Assembly: GCA_029948255.1 (NCBI GenBank)
Contig: JALIZF010001525.1
Span: 1 to 64,000 of the forward strand
Direction of reading: 5' to 3'
Origin: Telmatactis stephensoni
Lineage: Eukaryota > Cnidaria > Anthozoa > Actiniaria > Isophelliidae
Length of the DNA: 64,000 bases
In this document: one piece after another, positions 1-13,400 of the stretch
Numbering within the stretch: the stretch's first letter is position 1
Layout of the letters: each line of letters opens with the position of its first letter
The notes under the pieces: model-generated
What the model was told of the DNA's origin: nothing
The model's database searches: none
What the model saw: only the letters and a program-made list of their open reading frames with translations
Program-made: the position numbers and the translations under genes

Positions 1-1
1 G

Positions 2-1611
2 GTTGAGTGTATTGGAGATGACATTGCTTGGATGTGGTTTGATGAGACTGGCCAACTTCGTGCCATCAATCCAGAGAGTGGATTCTTTGGAGTAGCACCG
101 GGAACCTCAATGGCGACTAATCCTCATGCCATGGAGACCTTCCAGAAGGACACTGTCTTCACCAATGTTGCAGAGACTAGTGATGGAGACTTCTGGTGGG
201 AAGGTAAGGTTTTTTGTACTTATGGAGCAGAGACTTGTAGATCAAATACCAGGATATGGAAGTATCATGACTTAATGATCTATTTCAACAGCGAATAATA
301 ATTTAACTCACTGAATGATTGATTGATTGATGGATGGATGGATGGATTGATGATGATGATTATGATCATTGATGATTATGATGATTTTGGTAACTGTTGG
401 AAAATTTTCGTCTAGCCCTCTACCATGAAACCTACAGTACATTACCTAGCTTACCATACTACCAACTTGATTGATTTGCTTATGATGATGATTGCAGTGG
501 CTGTAAAATGCTTCATTGCTTCAAGCAGAGTGTTGAATGTACAAATTAATGTTGCTATATACTTATTAAAACAGTCTTGTGTGTAAGTGTACTTAGGGTT
601 GTCATGCTACTCTACCTTGTATTTCTTCTGAAATAATTGTTTCTTTATAATTTCATAGGACTTGATCCCCCAAAAGAAGGTGTAAAGATCAAGACATGGC
701 TCAATGAGGAGAACTGGGATCCAAATTCAGGAAGGAAGGCTGCTCACCCTAACTCTAGGTTCTGTGCTCCCAGCGACCATTGCCCTATCATGGACAAAGA
801 CTGGGAGAACCCAGCTGGAGTTCCCATAAGTGCCATCCTCTTTGGTGGTCGTCGTCCTACTGGAGTACCATTGATCTACCAGTCATTCAATTGGCAACAT
901 GGTGTGTTTGTAGCCTCATCCTTGTCTTCTGAGACAACAGCTGCTGCAGAATTCAAAGGAAAAAGCATCATGAGAGATCCTTTTGCTATGAGGCCATTCT
1001 TTGGTTATAACTTTGGAAAGTATTTGGAACACTGGCTGGGTATGGATAAGTCACCGCACAAGCTGCCTCCTATCTTCCATGTCAACTGGTTCCGTGTGAA
1101 TGAGAGTGGTGACTTCTTGTGGCCAGGTAATTTGAACTCCACTAGCTTTTGTAGATTTGCTCTTGTTTGTGCCAAAATGTTGCTTTGTGACTCATCAAAT
1201 TCTAATAGATTTGCTTCAAGTTAGACTTTTTGCACAAAATAATATGTGTGCAAACTTAGGAAGAAGGGCTATTGTATCCTTTATCAATAACAAAAACTTA
1301 CTTTAACTGCTTCACATTTTACCAATGCAGGTTTTGGAGAAAACAGTCGAGTGTTAGAGTGGGTGTTCAGACGTACTGAAGGAGAAGACATTGCTGATGT
1401 CACCGCTGTTGGATACATACCCAAGAAGGAAGATCTCAACATCAGTGGCCTTGGTGAAATTGATATGGATCAACTCTTCTCCATCCCCAAAGACTACTGG
1501 TTGGATGAACTTGCACACTTACGTAGCTACTTTGAAGAACAAGTTGGAGAGGACTTACCCCCAGCCATTTGGGATGAGCTGAATGCCCTGGAATCACGTC
1601 TTAAAGCCTAA
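2..1611 (+). CDS. PCK: Phosphoenolpyruvate carboxykinase (GTP), C-terminal half, 5' end outside window
   Basis: This enzyme converts oxaloacetate and GTP to phosphoenolpyruvate, CO2 and GDP in gluconeogenesis and glyceroneogenesis. Three exons are seen: 2-203, 659-1126 and 1331-1611. All junctions are GT/AG with phase 1, and together they give 316 codons plus a TAA stop, about half of the usual ~620-residue protein. The visible part has the family hallmarks [18 protein letters not shown], the mobile-lid segment SSETTAAAE, and [15 protein letters not shown], whose phenylalanines line the guanine pocket in known structures. It also has HVNWFR and [15 protein letters not shown] near the end. The P-loop and metal-binding residues would lie upstream of the window. 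Whether it is the cytosolic or mitochondrial isoform cannot be judged without the N-terminus. No frame disruption is seen. Identification is secure. Confidence 0.97.
309..375. repeat. Simple repeat (ATTG/ATGG/ATG)n
   Basis: Tetranucleotide and trinucleotide tract (TGATTGATTGATGGATGG..., then TGATGATGATTATGATC) inside a PCK intron. No function is apparent. Confidence 0.8.
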
Positions 1612-2052
1612 GAGACCAAAAACATCACATTTTCTGTCATAAAGGATATAAATATGGAACAATGTTTTAGTTCTTGTTTGAGTAGAATGCTGTAAAAGTT
1701 TTAATTATAATTTACATGTATTAAGCTATTATTTTTGTAGTTCTCAAACAGTGTAGCTAAATAATCTGGTAAGTGGATATATATTCCTTGAAATGTACCT
1801 CTACTGTATATTTTGGTGGGCAAGATTTTTGTGTCCAAAGTCAGACACCACAATCATCTTAACACCTTGATTTATAGTTTGTATGGTCCACAAATTGTTT
1901 TAAAATAGGTTCAAACAACCTATTTCTATGAGCTGAGAACTAAGCTTGATAATAGTATACAAACAGCTTATAGCTAATACCACCAGGAATTTCCCCCCTA
2001 TTAAGTGGCAATATCCACAAAAATATTGCTTACTCTTTTACTTGCTCTCTTA

Positions 2053-2217
2053 AGCCTGGTTTTCACTAGCGATGCAAGCGCAAGCAACATACGCAGACTC
2101 AGTATCATATGTATCACATAGGTGCGAAAAAAGACAATCTCTGCTAATGAACAGTTCACTACTGAGTCTGCGTATGTTGCTTGAGCTTGTGCTTGCGTCA
2201 CTAGTGAAAACCAGGCT
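2053..2217. mobile_element. Palindromic MITE with TTA target duplication (PIF/Harbinger-like)
   Basis: A 165-bp foldback. The ends read AGCCTGGTTTTCACTAG and its reverse complement, flanked on both sides by TTA. A 3-bp TTA/TAA duplication is typical of PIF/Harbinger elements. The arms also carry AAGCAACATACGCAGACTC and its inverse. It lies in the PCK 3' region and encodes nothing. Confidence 0.8.
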
Positions 2218-2917
2218 TTAATAAGTCCACCAGATTCATTGATGATTTTCTAAAATTAATACAAAAGTCTTTCATTTAATTTGTCTAAAGACATAAGTTC
2301 TACTTTGGTATTGATAATAATATGTGTACTAGTAATAAGATATTACAATGGTTGATGTGTAATTAACTTAAAATTTGTAATGAAAAATTCGAGAACTGAT
2401 TAGATATTTTTAGGACTAACTTGTCTTTGAAAATGATATGGGTAAGATCGGTAGTTTTGAATCCCTAGTATTTAATTGAGTTGGCTTTGAGGTAGACGAT
2501 CAGGAAAAGCCTATTTCATCATTTTCAATTTTTTCGTATTTCGAGTGATGTGTGTGAAATCCGTACTAGGAAGATTTGTGACTTCACAGATTGCATGATC
2601 CTTGAGAACTCAGTGTTAGACTGTTACTTTTGAACTCAATTAATATCAGAGAATATGGAGTAGTGTTACACATTTTGTAGAGCAGAGTGCAGTCATTGTA
2701 TCACGTGTTAACCATGATCGATTTATATAGCAAAGATATACAGTGTAAGAGTTTATTGAGATACTTTGAAAAGTGAATGGAAATCTGTAATTATATAAAA
2801 AGAGAACTTAACATTGTACATTGCTTGTTAGTAATGTTTTGAGCATTTGCCCTAAGAAGTCCTCTTACTTCAGCAAGGGCCATTCAATAATATGTTAAGT
2901 ACTCTGTTTAGAGTGTT

Positions 2918-3062
2918 AAAAGGCTGGTTGTCATGAGTGACAAATTAAGTTCAAGCAACATAAGAAGACTCGGTAGTGTACTGCTCATTAGCAGTGCTTG
3001 TCGTTTTATCACCTGTGGTGCTATGTTGCTTATGCTTGTATCACTAGTGTGCACCAGACGTA
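2918..3062. mobile_element. Degenerate copy of the 2053-2217 MITE
   Basis: It shares the terminal GGCTGGTT...TCA and internal CAAGCAACATAAGAAGACTC and ATCACTAGTG segments with the intact element 0.8 kb upstream, with many substitutions. An older insertion of the same family is inferred. Confidence 0.6.
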
Positions 3063-3465
3063 GGAGATTTCATTTAATTTGGAGCAAGTCCATTTAAGTG
3101 TCATGTCCTTGCAATAAGACAAATTTATGTTCATAGTGTTGTAAATGTATATAATGACTGTTCTCTAATTAATTCCAGTTTTCATGCATGCATGCAATTG
3201 ATTATTATTAGTAGTATAGACAGAATTTTTAGTGAATCATTTCCTTTTTAGTAACAATTTTCCCATTTATTTATTTATTATCAATTTGTTACATCTACCA
3301 TACAGTGCATTCTAGAAATTGTGTCAGTGTTCATTGTAGAATGTTAACCAAGCTAAGATGTGAAACAGAAGTTAGTCATACTAATAAACATTAATTTTAT
3401 AAAAATATTGACAGTTTATAAAATAGGTGTTTGAAGATATTGTAATGATGAAATACTATTTCCAG

Positions 3466-3476
3466 AATAAAATAAA
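3466..3476 (+). terminator. Tandem AATAAA polyadenylation signals, probably for PCK
   Basis: Two overlapping AATAAA hexamers sit 1.85 kb after the PCK stop. They are the first such cluster before the divergent sequence leading to NBN, so they may end the PCK transcript. An earlier weak signal cannot be excluded. Confidence 0.45.
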
Positions 3477-4447
3477 AAACTAAGTATCTCTATTTCTGGT
3501 GTTTAACTCATCAACGATGATTAGGTTGGGCAAGGTGTCTAAATGCTGCCACAATTAATGTGCTGTTCCCAGCAGCAAGGCAATAACCATGGTAACCAAC
3601 CACAGTCCACCACTTGTCACTTGTCACACTGGCATTTGGGTAAGTGGAGATTGATATACTCACCCATAGACCAAGGGTGGGAAGGGGTCGGTGGGAAGGG
3701 GAGGGCAACAATGTGGACCAGAAGAGCAAGCCAATACCAGGGATTGCCCTGTTAGCAAACATAATGTACCCATCTGTGACATAGCATTTTGTCACCCTTC
3801 ACCCATCCATATTCCTTGAAGATTCCTCCCTGTCTGTTAACCTCATTCATTAATTTATAGTGTTTGTTTGTTTATTTGCTAAAGGATGCATGCAGTCAAA
3901 AACTTTTACTTTTCAACCAGAACACCCCTTCCCAGGGCTGTCAACCCCCAAGGCTTTCGTATCTGTAGATCAACATTTTCCCTTAGGTTTGGTCGATTTG
4001 ATTTTCACACTCGGTGAGGGGACGGGGGAGTTGGAAGGAGAAGAAGATGATATTTCTAGAAAGAAGATGATATTTCAGTTAAAATGGTGATGATTTTAAG
4101 ATTTGCACAATTATCCAGGAGATTTGAGGCTTTAATCTTGAGAATGGGAGATACCATCCAAAATCTGGAGACTCCTTCCCCCTACAACAATTTTTTCCAG
4201 TTGTCCATGTTGTTTTTTTGTTAATACTATTACGACAGATCAGAGCCTGTGATAATTTATTGAAATAACAGCACAGCAAAACAAAACAATAAACATGGAT
4301 GACTATTAAAACGAAACACATTGTTAAGCATAATCCATCCATTTAAATGTCTACCACTTTTTGGTGAAAAATAGTGGAGTGGCCGTGCAAACTTTCATTG
4401 TGGGTTACCTGTGCCACGCATAAGGACGAGGCTGTGGTTTTGGCGGG

Positions 4448-7400
4448 ATGCTTGGTAAAACCTTGACGTCGCAAGTCAAAGCGGGCAAAAAATAATAATT
4501 TCTGCTAAATTGCCTTATTCTAAGTACTTATCTGCATTGAATAAGCTATGTGGAGTTTGTCTGTGGTCAAATCTAGCTCGAATAGGAAGAATTCAGGTAG
4601 AATTTGTGAGCTTTCTTGAGCGGCTGGTTAGTTGTTGCTTGTCACATTAATTTTTCTCTCATTTAGACCAATCAACAGTACGATTATTGGTCGGAAAGGA
4701 TTACATTGTTGGACGTAAAGGTACGTTTTTGTCAAAGAAGGGTTAGTTTGATCTTCATTCTACAGTCTGCAAGTGTGTGTATTTGCTGGTAACTGGAAAG
4801 CACAAACAAGAAGTCCTAGCCTCCCCTAAAATCAATCCCATACTTAAACATGATCTTTAACCACAGGTAGCCCAAGTTCACTATGAGAGATGATTTACTA
4901 GAGAATATAGGGTGACTTTTGAACGTACGATTTTTTGCCTTAAATCTTAATAAAATTTATCAAAATAATGACAGTGGTTTCTTGTTGTTCTCAATTACCT
5001 CCTGAGTGAGTTTCAGCAATTGTGAAAGTGAAAGTCAGCTACTGAACCCAATGAAAATCGCTGAAACTCACTCAGGAGGTCATTGAGAACAACAAGAAAC
5101 CACTGTTGATCAGTATTTTGATAAATTTTATTAAGATTTAAGGCAAAAAATCGTACGCTCAAAAGTCACCCTATATTCTCTAGTAAATCATCTTTCATAG
5201 TGAACTTGGGCTACCTGTGCTTTAACTTCAGAATGGCAAATATAGGAAATATAGGTACAAATTGACCAAGCATGAGGACTGGGTAGAAGGGTATTTGGTT
5301 GTTTTTTTTATATTCTTAGTACATCAAGCTAATATGCAGACTGCATAACAAGTTATATATATTTGTATAATGTAGCTATTAATTAAATGATAATTATTTC
5401 TTTTGAATAGATTGTCCTATAGTGATCAAAGAGGACCCATCCATAAGTAGAAAGCATGCTGTTTTGACTGTTCATTATGATATTGCTGATTTGGTAATAA
5501 AGCGTTGCACTGTATAAACAATAACCAAAATCTTGAACAAAACCCTTGAGAACTGAACAGTACATTTGTACATTCTGTCAAGTTACTGTGCATACTGTCC
5601 GCCCAAACCTCCCTGCAATCTTGTGCAGAACCTGGTTGTTTGAAAAGTGATTAGCGCTAACCCAGGATTAAGTCTAAAGAAACATTGATTTTAACCCAGG
5701 ATTAACTTTAATCGCCCATCAAACAACTAGGCCCAGAAGCATTTCCAGGGCCTTTCTTTGTCCATACTTAAGTTCTCAGAATTTGAAAGCTGAGGAAAGG
5801 GAGAGGAGGAGGCAGGGGGAAGGTGAGTTCTAGCCTTGGAATTCCCCCTGTTGACAAGCCTTCTATACAAGGTAATTTTCAGATCAAAGCAGCAACCTTG
5901 TGGAGGCTCTGTGGCACCCAAAGCCCAAACTCATCATAGACTGATTCCATAAGTCATAGTTTTCACTCTTATACTGGTAGGTTGCTCAGCTAGCGAACAA
6001 ACTGACTTTTGGAATGAGTCTAAAACTTATCACTGCTGATGAGTTTAATCCTTCCAAAACTAGAATTAGTCCACCAGGAGTCCAGTAAATAATAATTCTA
6101 AAACTAATGATCAATTCATTTTAGGGTGATGTAAGTAAGATTCCAGAGGTAACCCTATCAGATACATCCAAGTACGGTACAACCATTAATGGTATCAAGG
6201 TCACACAGGCAACTAAACTTAACAATGGCGATGAGATTTGTTTTGGAACACATAACAGTTTATTTAGGTAAGGGAAATATTTTCTAGAGGGGAGATGTGA
6301 GCAAAATTGAATCTAAAAGTAACAAAAATTCTGTTTCAGGATCACCTATACTCCACTTGTTGCTGTTACATCATGCTTAGAGAACAGTAAGAAGAAGCAG
6401 CTTAAGAAACAGATCCATGCACTAGGTACTGTAAATTGTATTTGATGAGCTGTGGGATGATTTGAAATCTCTAGTAAGTTATCAGACTAACTCCAACTAG
6501 ACGCACATAGTGCGTTTACTCGTGCCCAAGTGGAATTCAGTCTGACATGAGAATAAATATGTTTTAAGGTGACTCCCTATAGTAATTTTTGGACCAAACT
6601 GTTCACTTTTATTTGCCTTGTTTATAGCTTTAATCCGCAGCTATCGATTTGATATTGATACCAGCTATAGAGGTAAGATGAAAGTTTTCAATTATGGCAG
6701 TTTTAATATGATCAGTGTTACCATGGCAACGATAAACAATTATCGTTGAAATTGGTTTTTGCTAAATATCTCAAAAACCTGACCTGCTCGGGACAAGCGG
6801 CAAACGACATCATTAACTTCAAGCTAAGGCAAAGCAAATTAGACTATCTTAAAGAAATTCAATCTGTTTGATTTTCGAGTAATTTGCAGAAATATTCTGA
6901 AGCATTCATTTTTATATGCTAAAAGTCACGACCGCCCAAACGTTACTCAGAAGACGTGAAACACCAACAAAACACTGTAAAGAAGCCTTTGCTTGTACAC
7001 TTCAAAGTGGCTAAATGGTTATTCTTAACTCTCTTCCAAAGCGAAGATATCACTTTTTCTTTACAGGCAACTTTTGATAAACATTGCCGTAACGTCTATT
7101 TCGAAATTATTTCCAAAATATCTCTGAAACGACTTAATATTTTTGCTTGATATGCTAGGAGTGTATTTATTATCATCTTCGAAACAACATTTGAAAATCC
7201 CATTAAGATTGAAACAGTAAAACATTTTTAAATTCATCGTTAAAGATGACCTACAAATGGACCACAACTCCAGAATGCAAACGGCCGCGACAGCACTTCA
7301 TTAGCATACTGACACCACGCGCGAAGCTTGGAGACCTCGTTAGCATAACAAGGCAGGCTATTCACAATTCCCGCCAAAACCACCATACAGGCCTTGTTGT

Positions 7401-10400
7401 AAACAAAACAAAGCCAATTATATAGCAATGAAAATAGCTGAAAGACGAAAGAATGTAAACAAAAGTCACGATTAAAAGAGAAGAAGAAAAGAATAATTTA
7501 TTATTTTTTCTTGTCGGGTTCTTCAGCATGATAAAAACTACCGCTACATCCAACTCGCCACGTGAGAGAAAGAATGCACGTGCAAATGAACGAAAATGTC
7601 AAGTGGAATAATAATTATCAGCTACTTTGATAAACGTCGGTTCACCATTACATTACGCTTACTATGGTAAGTCTAAATATGCACACTTAGACTATTATGC
7701 TTTATTACAACTTTCAAATTGGTATAGTTTTGGCGGGAATTGTGAATAGCCTGCCTTGCTATGCTAACGAGGTCTCCAAGCTTCGCGCGTGGTGTCAGTA
7801 TGCTAATGAAGTGCTGTCGCGGCCGTTTGCATTCTGGAGTTGTGGTCCATTTGTAGGTCATCTTTAACGATGAATTTAAAAATGTTTTACTGTTTCAATC
7901 TTAATGGGATTTTCAAATGTTGTTTCGAAGATGATAATAAATACACTCCTAGCATATCAAGCAAAAATATTAAGTCGTTTCAGAGATATTTTGGAAATAA
8001 TTTCGAAATAGACGTTACGGCAATGTTTATCAAAAGTTGCCTGTAAAGAAAAAGTGATATCTTCGCTTTGGAAGAGAGTTAAGAATAACCATTTAGCCAC
8101 TTTGAAGTGTACAAGCAAAGGCTTCTTTACAGTGTTTTGTTGGTGTTTCACGTCTTCTGAGTAACGTTTGGGCGGTCGTGACTTTTAGCATATAAAAATG
8201 AATGCTTCAGAATATTTCTGCAAATTACTCGAAATCAAACAGATTGAATTTCTTTAAGATAGTCTAATTTGCTTTGCCTTAGCTTGAAGTTAATGATGTC
8301 GTTTGCCGCTTGTCCCGAGCAGGTCAGGTTTTTGAGATATTTAGCAAAAACCAATTTCAACGATAATTGTTTATCGTTGCCATGGTAACGCTGATCATAT
8401 TAAAACTGCCATAATTGAAAACTTTCATCTTACCTCTATAGCTGGTATCAATATCAAATCGATAGCTGCGGATTAAAGCTATAAACAAGGCAAATAAAAG
8501 TGAACGGTTTGGTCCAAAAATTACTATTAGGGAGTCACCTTAATTTAATTTTTAATTTAATCCATTTACACTGCATTTTAACATAATGGAAAATGTACAT
8601 ACATATATAAGAAAACTAATCAGAAATTAAATAAATACAACGAAAAAACTACTCAATACTAAGAAAAATAAAGCCAGTTTGGTCACGTTTTGAGTTCGGT
8701 ACTGAACGGCGGAATATTTGTCTGCTTCGCCGGCAAGCTGATTTGAACTCATGGAGGTATCGGTCTCGATCCTAAATTTCCAATTAAAAAGGTATTTAGA
8801 TATGAGCTGCTTTTATGTCTGATATTTATTAAGTAATTTTATAGCTGCTAGGGTATTAAACAGCGATTCACATGTTAGTTGTAGCGTCACGAAAGCACAC
8901 CGTCCTGTTTGTCCTGGTTTGGGTGACCTGTTCAGTGACCTCTGTCTATTTTCTTTGATATTTTAAAGTAGCTGTTGCTTTGTAATCATTGACTTTCTAT
9001 AGTATTTATTTTAGTTTGTACGCCAAAAAATTTTAGCCATACCATTTAATTACAGAGAACATTGAAATATATTCTTGAAATTCTCAAATCGAAGAGCCAG
9101 ACAATCACCAGACAAGTTGTCACTTGAGTCAAAATATATTGGAAACGAGTTGTTATTTCTGTGTCTCTCGTCTTCAGAGTAATTGTAAATCAAGTCCCTG
9201 CTGACTGAAGAGTTAGTATTTGTTGATTCTGAGTATTCGTGTATTACGTTCATTTCGGTTTCATTTGAGTTCATTTGAATTTCATTTGAGTTCTTTTGAG
9301 CTTTTGAGTTCCTTTGGCTTTTGAGTTCGTGGAACGACCCGTTTCGAAACTGATGCTCGACATCTTTTGGTGTGGGTCTACCACGAACGGCGTGTGCGTT
9401 TGTGTGTATTTTGAGCGTCTCAGCAGGAAAGAAATCCACCATAACTGTGAACCAAAGAAGTTGAAATCAAAGCACAGCAAACTTCGCTTCGTGTCCGCTT
9501 CGATATAATGCAAGTCAAGCACCTGAAGTCAAGTCATGTTGTCGCGATGACGAAACGTGGTGGCCTCGTTTCCATGCCTGCCTAATTTGCATACACATTT
9601 GCGACCAGACACATAGACCCATAGATAGATAGAAAGGGTAAACCTAGACTCGCGCCCGCCTACGGCGAGGGCACGAGTAATAAACAACATTTACCCGATG
9701 TTCCATACTCTGATATGACGGCTAAGGTATGTCTGTACACCTTGTAGGTGGTCATTTGCTGAGTGAATGGAAAAAAGACCATGTCACACACCTAGTCATG
9801 GATGGTCTTGTCTTTACCATCAAGGTTAGACAGTCTAATGTCATTAAATTCTTTTATCCCACACCAGAAAAAATACAGCCAATCAGAAAGCAGGAAAGCT
9901 GTTGTATATTTGGTGGTATTCAACTGATCCTTCCCATGATACATTGCACCAATTTGCTGTATTGTTTTCTGGCGTGGGATAAAATAGTAAGTTATACTAA
10001 CAATAGTTTCTCGTGGCACACTATGGATATCCCACTTGTCACTTGTATTTTCTTTATATACATACTCGCCTAAAGGCTCGTGCGTATACTAGAAGATACA
10101 AGTGACTTGTGGGATATTCCACGGTAGGCCACTTAAAACCATTGTATAAGTAATGTATAAAGAACGAGAGAGAGTGTTTTATCGGATATAAAGATCCGAG
10201 CCGTAGGCGAGGATCTTTATACCGATAAAACACGATCTCGAGTTCTTTATACGGCTTAAAAAACTCCAACACATATTAGAGTGGTTCTCTAAAAGAAATT
10301 CAAAAATATCTTCATTTATCTTGGAGAAAATCGAGGTTAAAGTTTATGTAAATTAGGCCGAATCTTTATCAGATTTAAAGACACTCGTCACGGTGGCGAT

Positions 10401-13400
10401 TTTCATTGTGTTTGCCTTATGAATTATTAATGAGTTTTTTAACTACTATTTAAGAACTAAAAATCAATAGAGATTCTTTTGACCAGACCATGCATTCAGG
10501 ACATGTTTTATTGTCTGCACAGGTCATCCATGCTTTAGCAGAGTGTTCCCCTATTGTGACACCCAGTTTATTTGAAGAGATCATCAAGGCAATTGAAACA
10601 CAACAGGCTCTACCTACCACAAAAATGTAAGCATTACAAGTGTATAATTAAAGAAATAATGAGAATTTGAAAAGAAACCATTCCATGAAGTACTATAGAG
10701 CAAAAATAGGAGCAAGGGTGACCTAGGTTAGTTTGCTGCCATCTGAGAAGTTCACAGTTCCACTCCTATTACCCTACAGTTCTCACATTGTTTTACCCTG
10801 CAATCAGAGGCTACCTTTCTCCTGGAGAGAAAAGGAAGAAAACCTCTGCCAACCGAATTACATCAAACTCACCCATCAACCAACTCGCCCATTCCAACTT
10901 GCCCATGCCAAACTGACTAACTCGCCCACGTATGAAACCTGCCAACCACCTTGACTTTTTTGCTTCTTCAGCACGCTCCAGGGTCATTTTGCACAACCAG
11001 TGCACACCATTCAATTTTAATAGAATAAGTGAAAGCTGCTTTGCACTATGATAAATGGATGAGAAATAGGGAAAGTTGAAATACCTGGTTCACGCCCTAT
11101 GAGAGATATGGAAAACAATCCCTGATTCAATTTGGATTTGGACCCCTAACCCCTGGGAAAGATGTCGAGTGCTCCACCAACTGAGCTATTGAGTCAGCTG
11201 GAGTGATTGGTGCTATATATAGGGAAACGGCATTGAATATAAACTAGATAGAATAAGTGAAAACAAGGCTGCAAGGGAGACTACCTTCTTATATCATGTC
11301 TATTAGGTTTCTTCCACCTTTAAAAGAGGAATCCATCAAGTCTGATGATGAGCAACTGTTTCTTCCTGATAACAAGAGAAAATCACTGTTTCATGGGAAA
11401 ATGTTCTTCTTCTTGAGTGCAAAACAGGTAACAAACATACAATTGAACATTTACTAAAAGGCAGAAACCCTTTAAACTAGCTTTCATTTTAGAATAGTTG
11501 TCTGCCTTATAAAAATCATGGAAAACTTGTTCTGATGATTTGATGTGTTAACTCTATTACTGACTTATGACTAACATTTTCATTGTAGTTTAAAAGAACA
11601 CATGAAGCTATAGAAATGTGTGGTGGAAGTGCTGTCCTTCTAGAGGTTAAAGATACTTTTCCACATGACAGGAATTTAGTAGAGGAGGAAAGCTGTGTGA
11701 TGATGGTTGACCAGAAAGAAAGAGAAAGTCTCCCAGTGGATGTCCAGGAATGGATCAACCAGTTAATGGAGTTCTTAAGAAGGTGCTTAGGAGATTTTTT
11801 TCCATGACGAGCATTAATGGCGAAAAGCACCAAAAAGCTAGACCTTATAAGCTTCGTGCCAGTTTTAATCCAAATTTCGTTCTGGATTAACACTCAAATC
11901 CTTTTTCAACCGGTTAAAAACTGATGTACCAAGATAAAATACCTGTTTAAAACGGATTTTTGACTTGTACAAAGACTTTTTCTTGAAGTTGTGTTGGGAT
12001 TAAGCTTTTTTAAGCTGAATACAAGAAAGCATGTACCGGTAGCAAATGAGCAAATGAAGGCCTAACCCTCATTTTCAATCCAAATTTTCGCTTTGGATTA
12101 ACAATTTGATTCAGCTTTCATTGGCCAAAACTACTTACAAACGACTTAAACGTTCTGACAGAAATGATTTTAGTTTTGTACAACAGCTATTCTTCAACTC
12201 AGGAGTTTTTGTCGTTCACTGCTCGAACTTGAAAAAAATTCCCTCTTAATATTGTTGTCTCAATGTTGTCATTTGTCATCATCATCATAATCCCATTCTC
12301 ATCAAAAATGTGATTGCTATGATGGTATTGAATCATAAATAGTATCTACTATCTTTCTTTACACCAATATATCCCCATGAAAATAGATTGTTACAGGAAC
12401 AACATTTGATTATTTTTCAGTAAGAAGAAGAGGCCAATTCCCGAGTCTGAGTTGGGTTTGGCAATCTTACAAATGACACTTACAAACTACTGCAACCCTA
12501 ACATTGATGCAGGTATGTACTGTATGTTCTAGTGTGCTTTGATTGACTGCTTACAGTATGTTTTGTCCACAGTGCCTACCATTACTCAGAATATTGTGTG
12601 TCAGTCACTGAATGTTGGTCTGGATGATATGTCACAAATCTACTCCCCACAACATAAACAAGAGACTGTACAGGTATTGTTCTTGTAGTTGTTGTAAACA
12701 ATAGTTTTCATCCATCCATTTTTCTGTTGATTGCATTCGTTTGTACTACAGATGTCACAGAAGTAGTTTTCTCACTAGAAAAACATGTCATGGCCACACC
12801 TTCAATTGTCTGTATCTCCACTAAAAAACTGAAACTTTTTGTCTGCATTCCCTTTTGCTCATTCAGCATCACGTTGACTAATTAACAATGAGTTAAGCTT
12901 ACAAAGATGCTGACGTGCAAAAAAGAAATGCAGATGAAAAGTTGAAATTTAAGAGGAGAGATACTGTAGCCTCCTCCACAGGTGTGCCTTTCTGTTTTCT
13001 CCTTTTGTCTTCATATGGTTGTTTTTGCTGATGGGCTTCCTGTCCTTTCCAACAGAAAATAGTGCCTAGTCCTGAGATAACCAGTGAAGGGATCCCAACA
13101 GTTGGGAAAAATGATGGGGCTGCCTTACTGTAGGTTGCCCCAGACATGTATGCGAAGGCATGACTGTGACATGTTTTGCTGATGTTAAAAACACTTCTGT
13201 GACATCTGTATTTGTATAGTGTCTGTGTTTTGTCTACCCACCTTTACCCATTCAGTCATCTGTTTATTTTTTAAGATTTCTCTCTTTCTTATCCTTATTC
13301 ATTCATTCATTCATTCATCCATCTATCCATCCATTCATTTGTTTATTCATTCATTCATTCCAGCTTACAGTATGCTATTTTACCACTCATCCATTCAGTT

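Larger units (their letters stand above)
1612..4447 (+). other. PCK 3' region and PCK-NBN intergenic space
   Basis: No convincing gene is seen. The stretch holds the PCK 3' untranslated region, one intact and one degenerate palindromic MITE (listed separately), AT-rich sequence and tandem AATAAA signals near 3466. Small open frames at 3511-3795 and 3860-4342 lack codon bias or recognisable motifs. The last ~100 bases before 4448 must contain the NBN promoter and 5' leader, since NBN translation starts at 4448. No TATA box was recognised there. Confidence 0.6.

Noticed and set aside
7061..8046. Identical 68-aa frames on opposite strands
   Set aside because: They are the two arms of the 6568-8539 foldback, not duplicated genes.
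9050..9442. 130-codon minus-strand open frame in NBN intron 5
   Set aside because: Its Asn/Ser/Glu repeats arise from a TTTGAGTTCA-like simple repeat; no domain, and it lies inside a well-supported intron.
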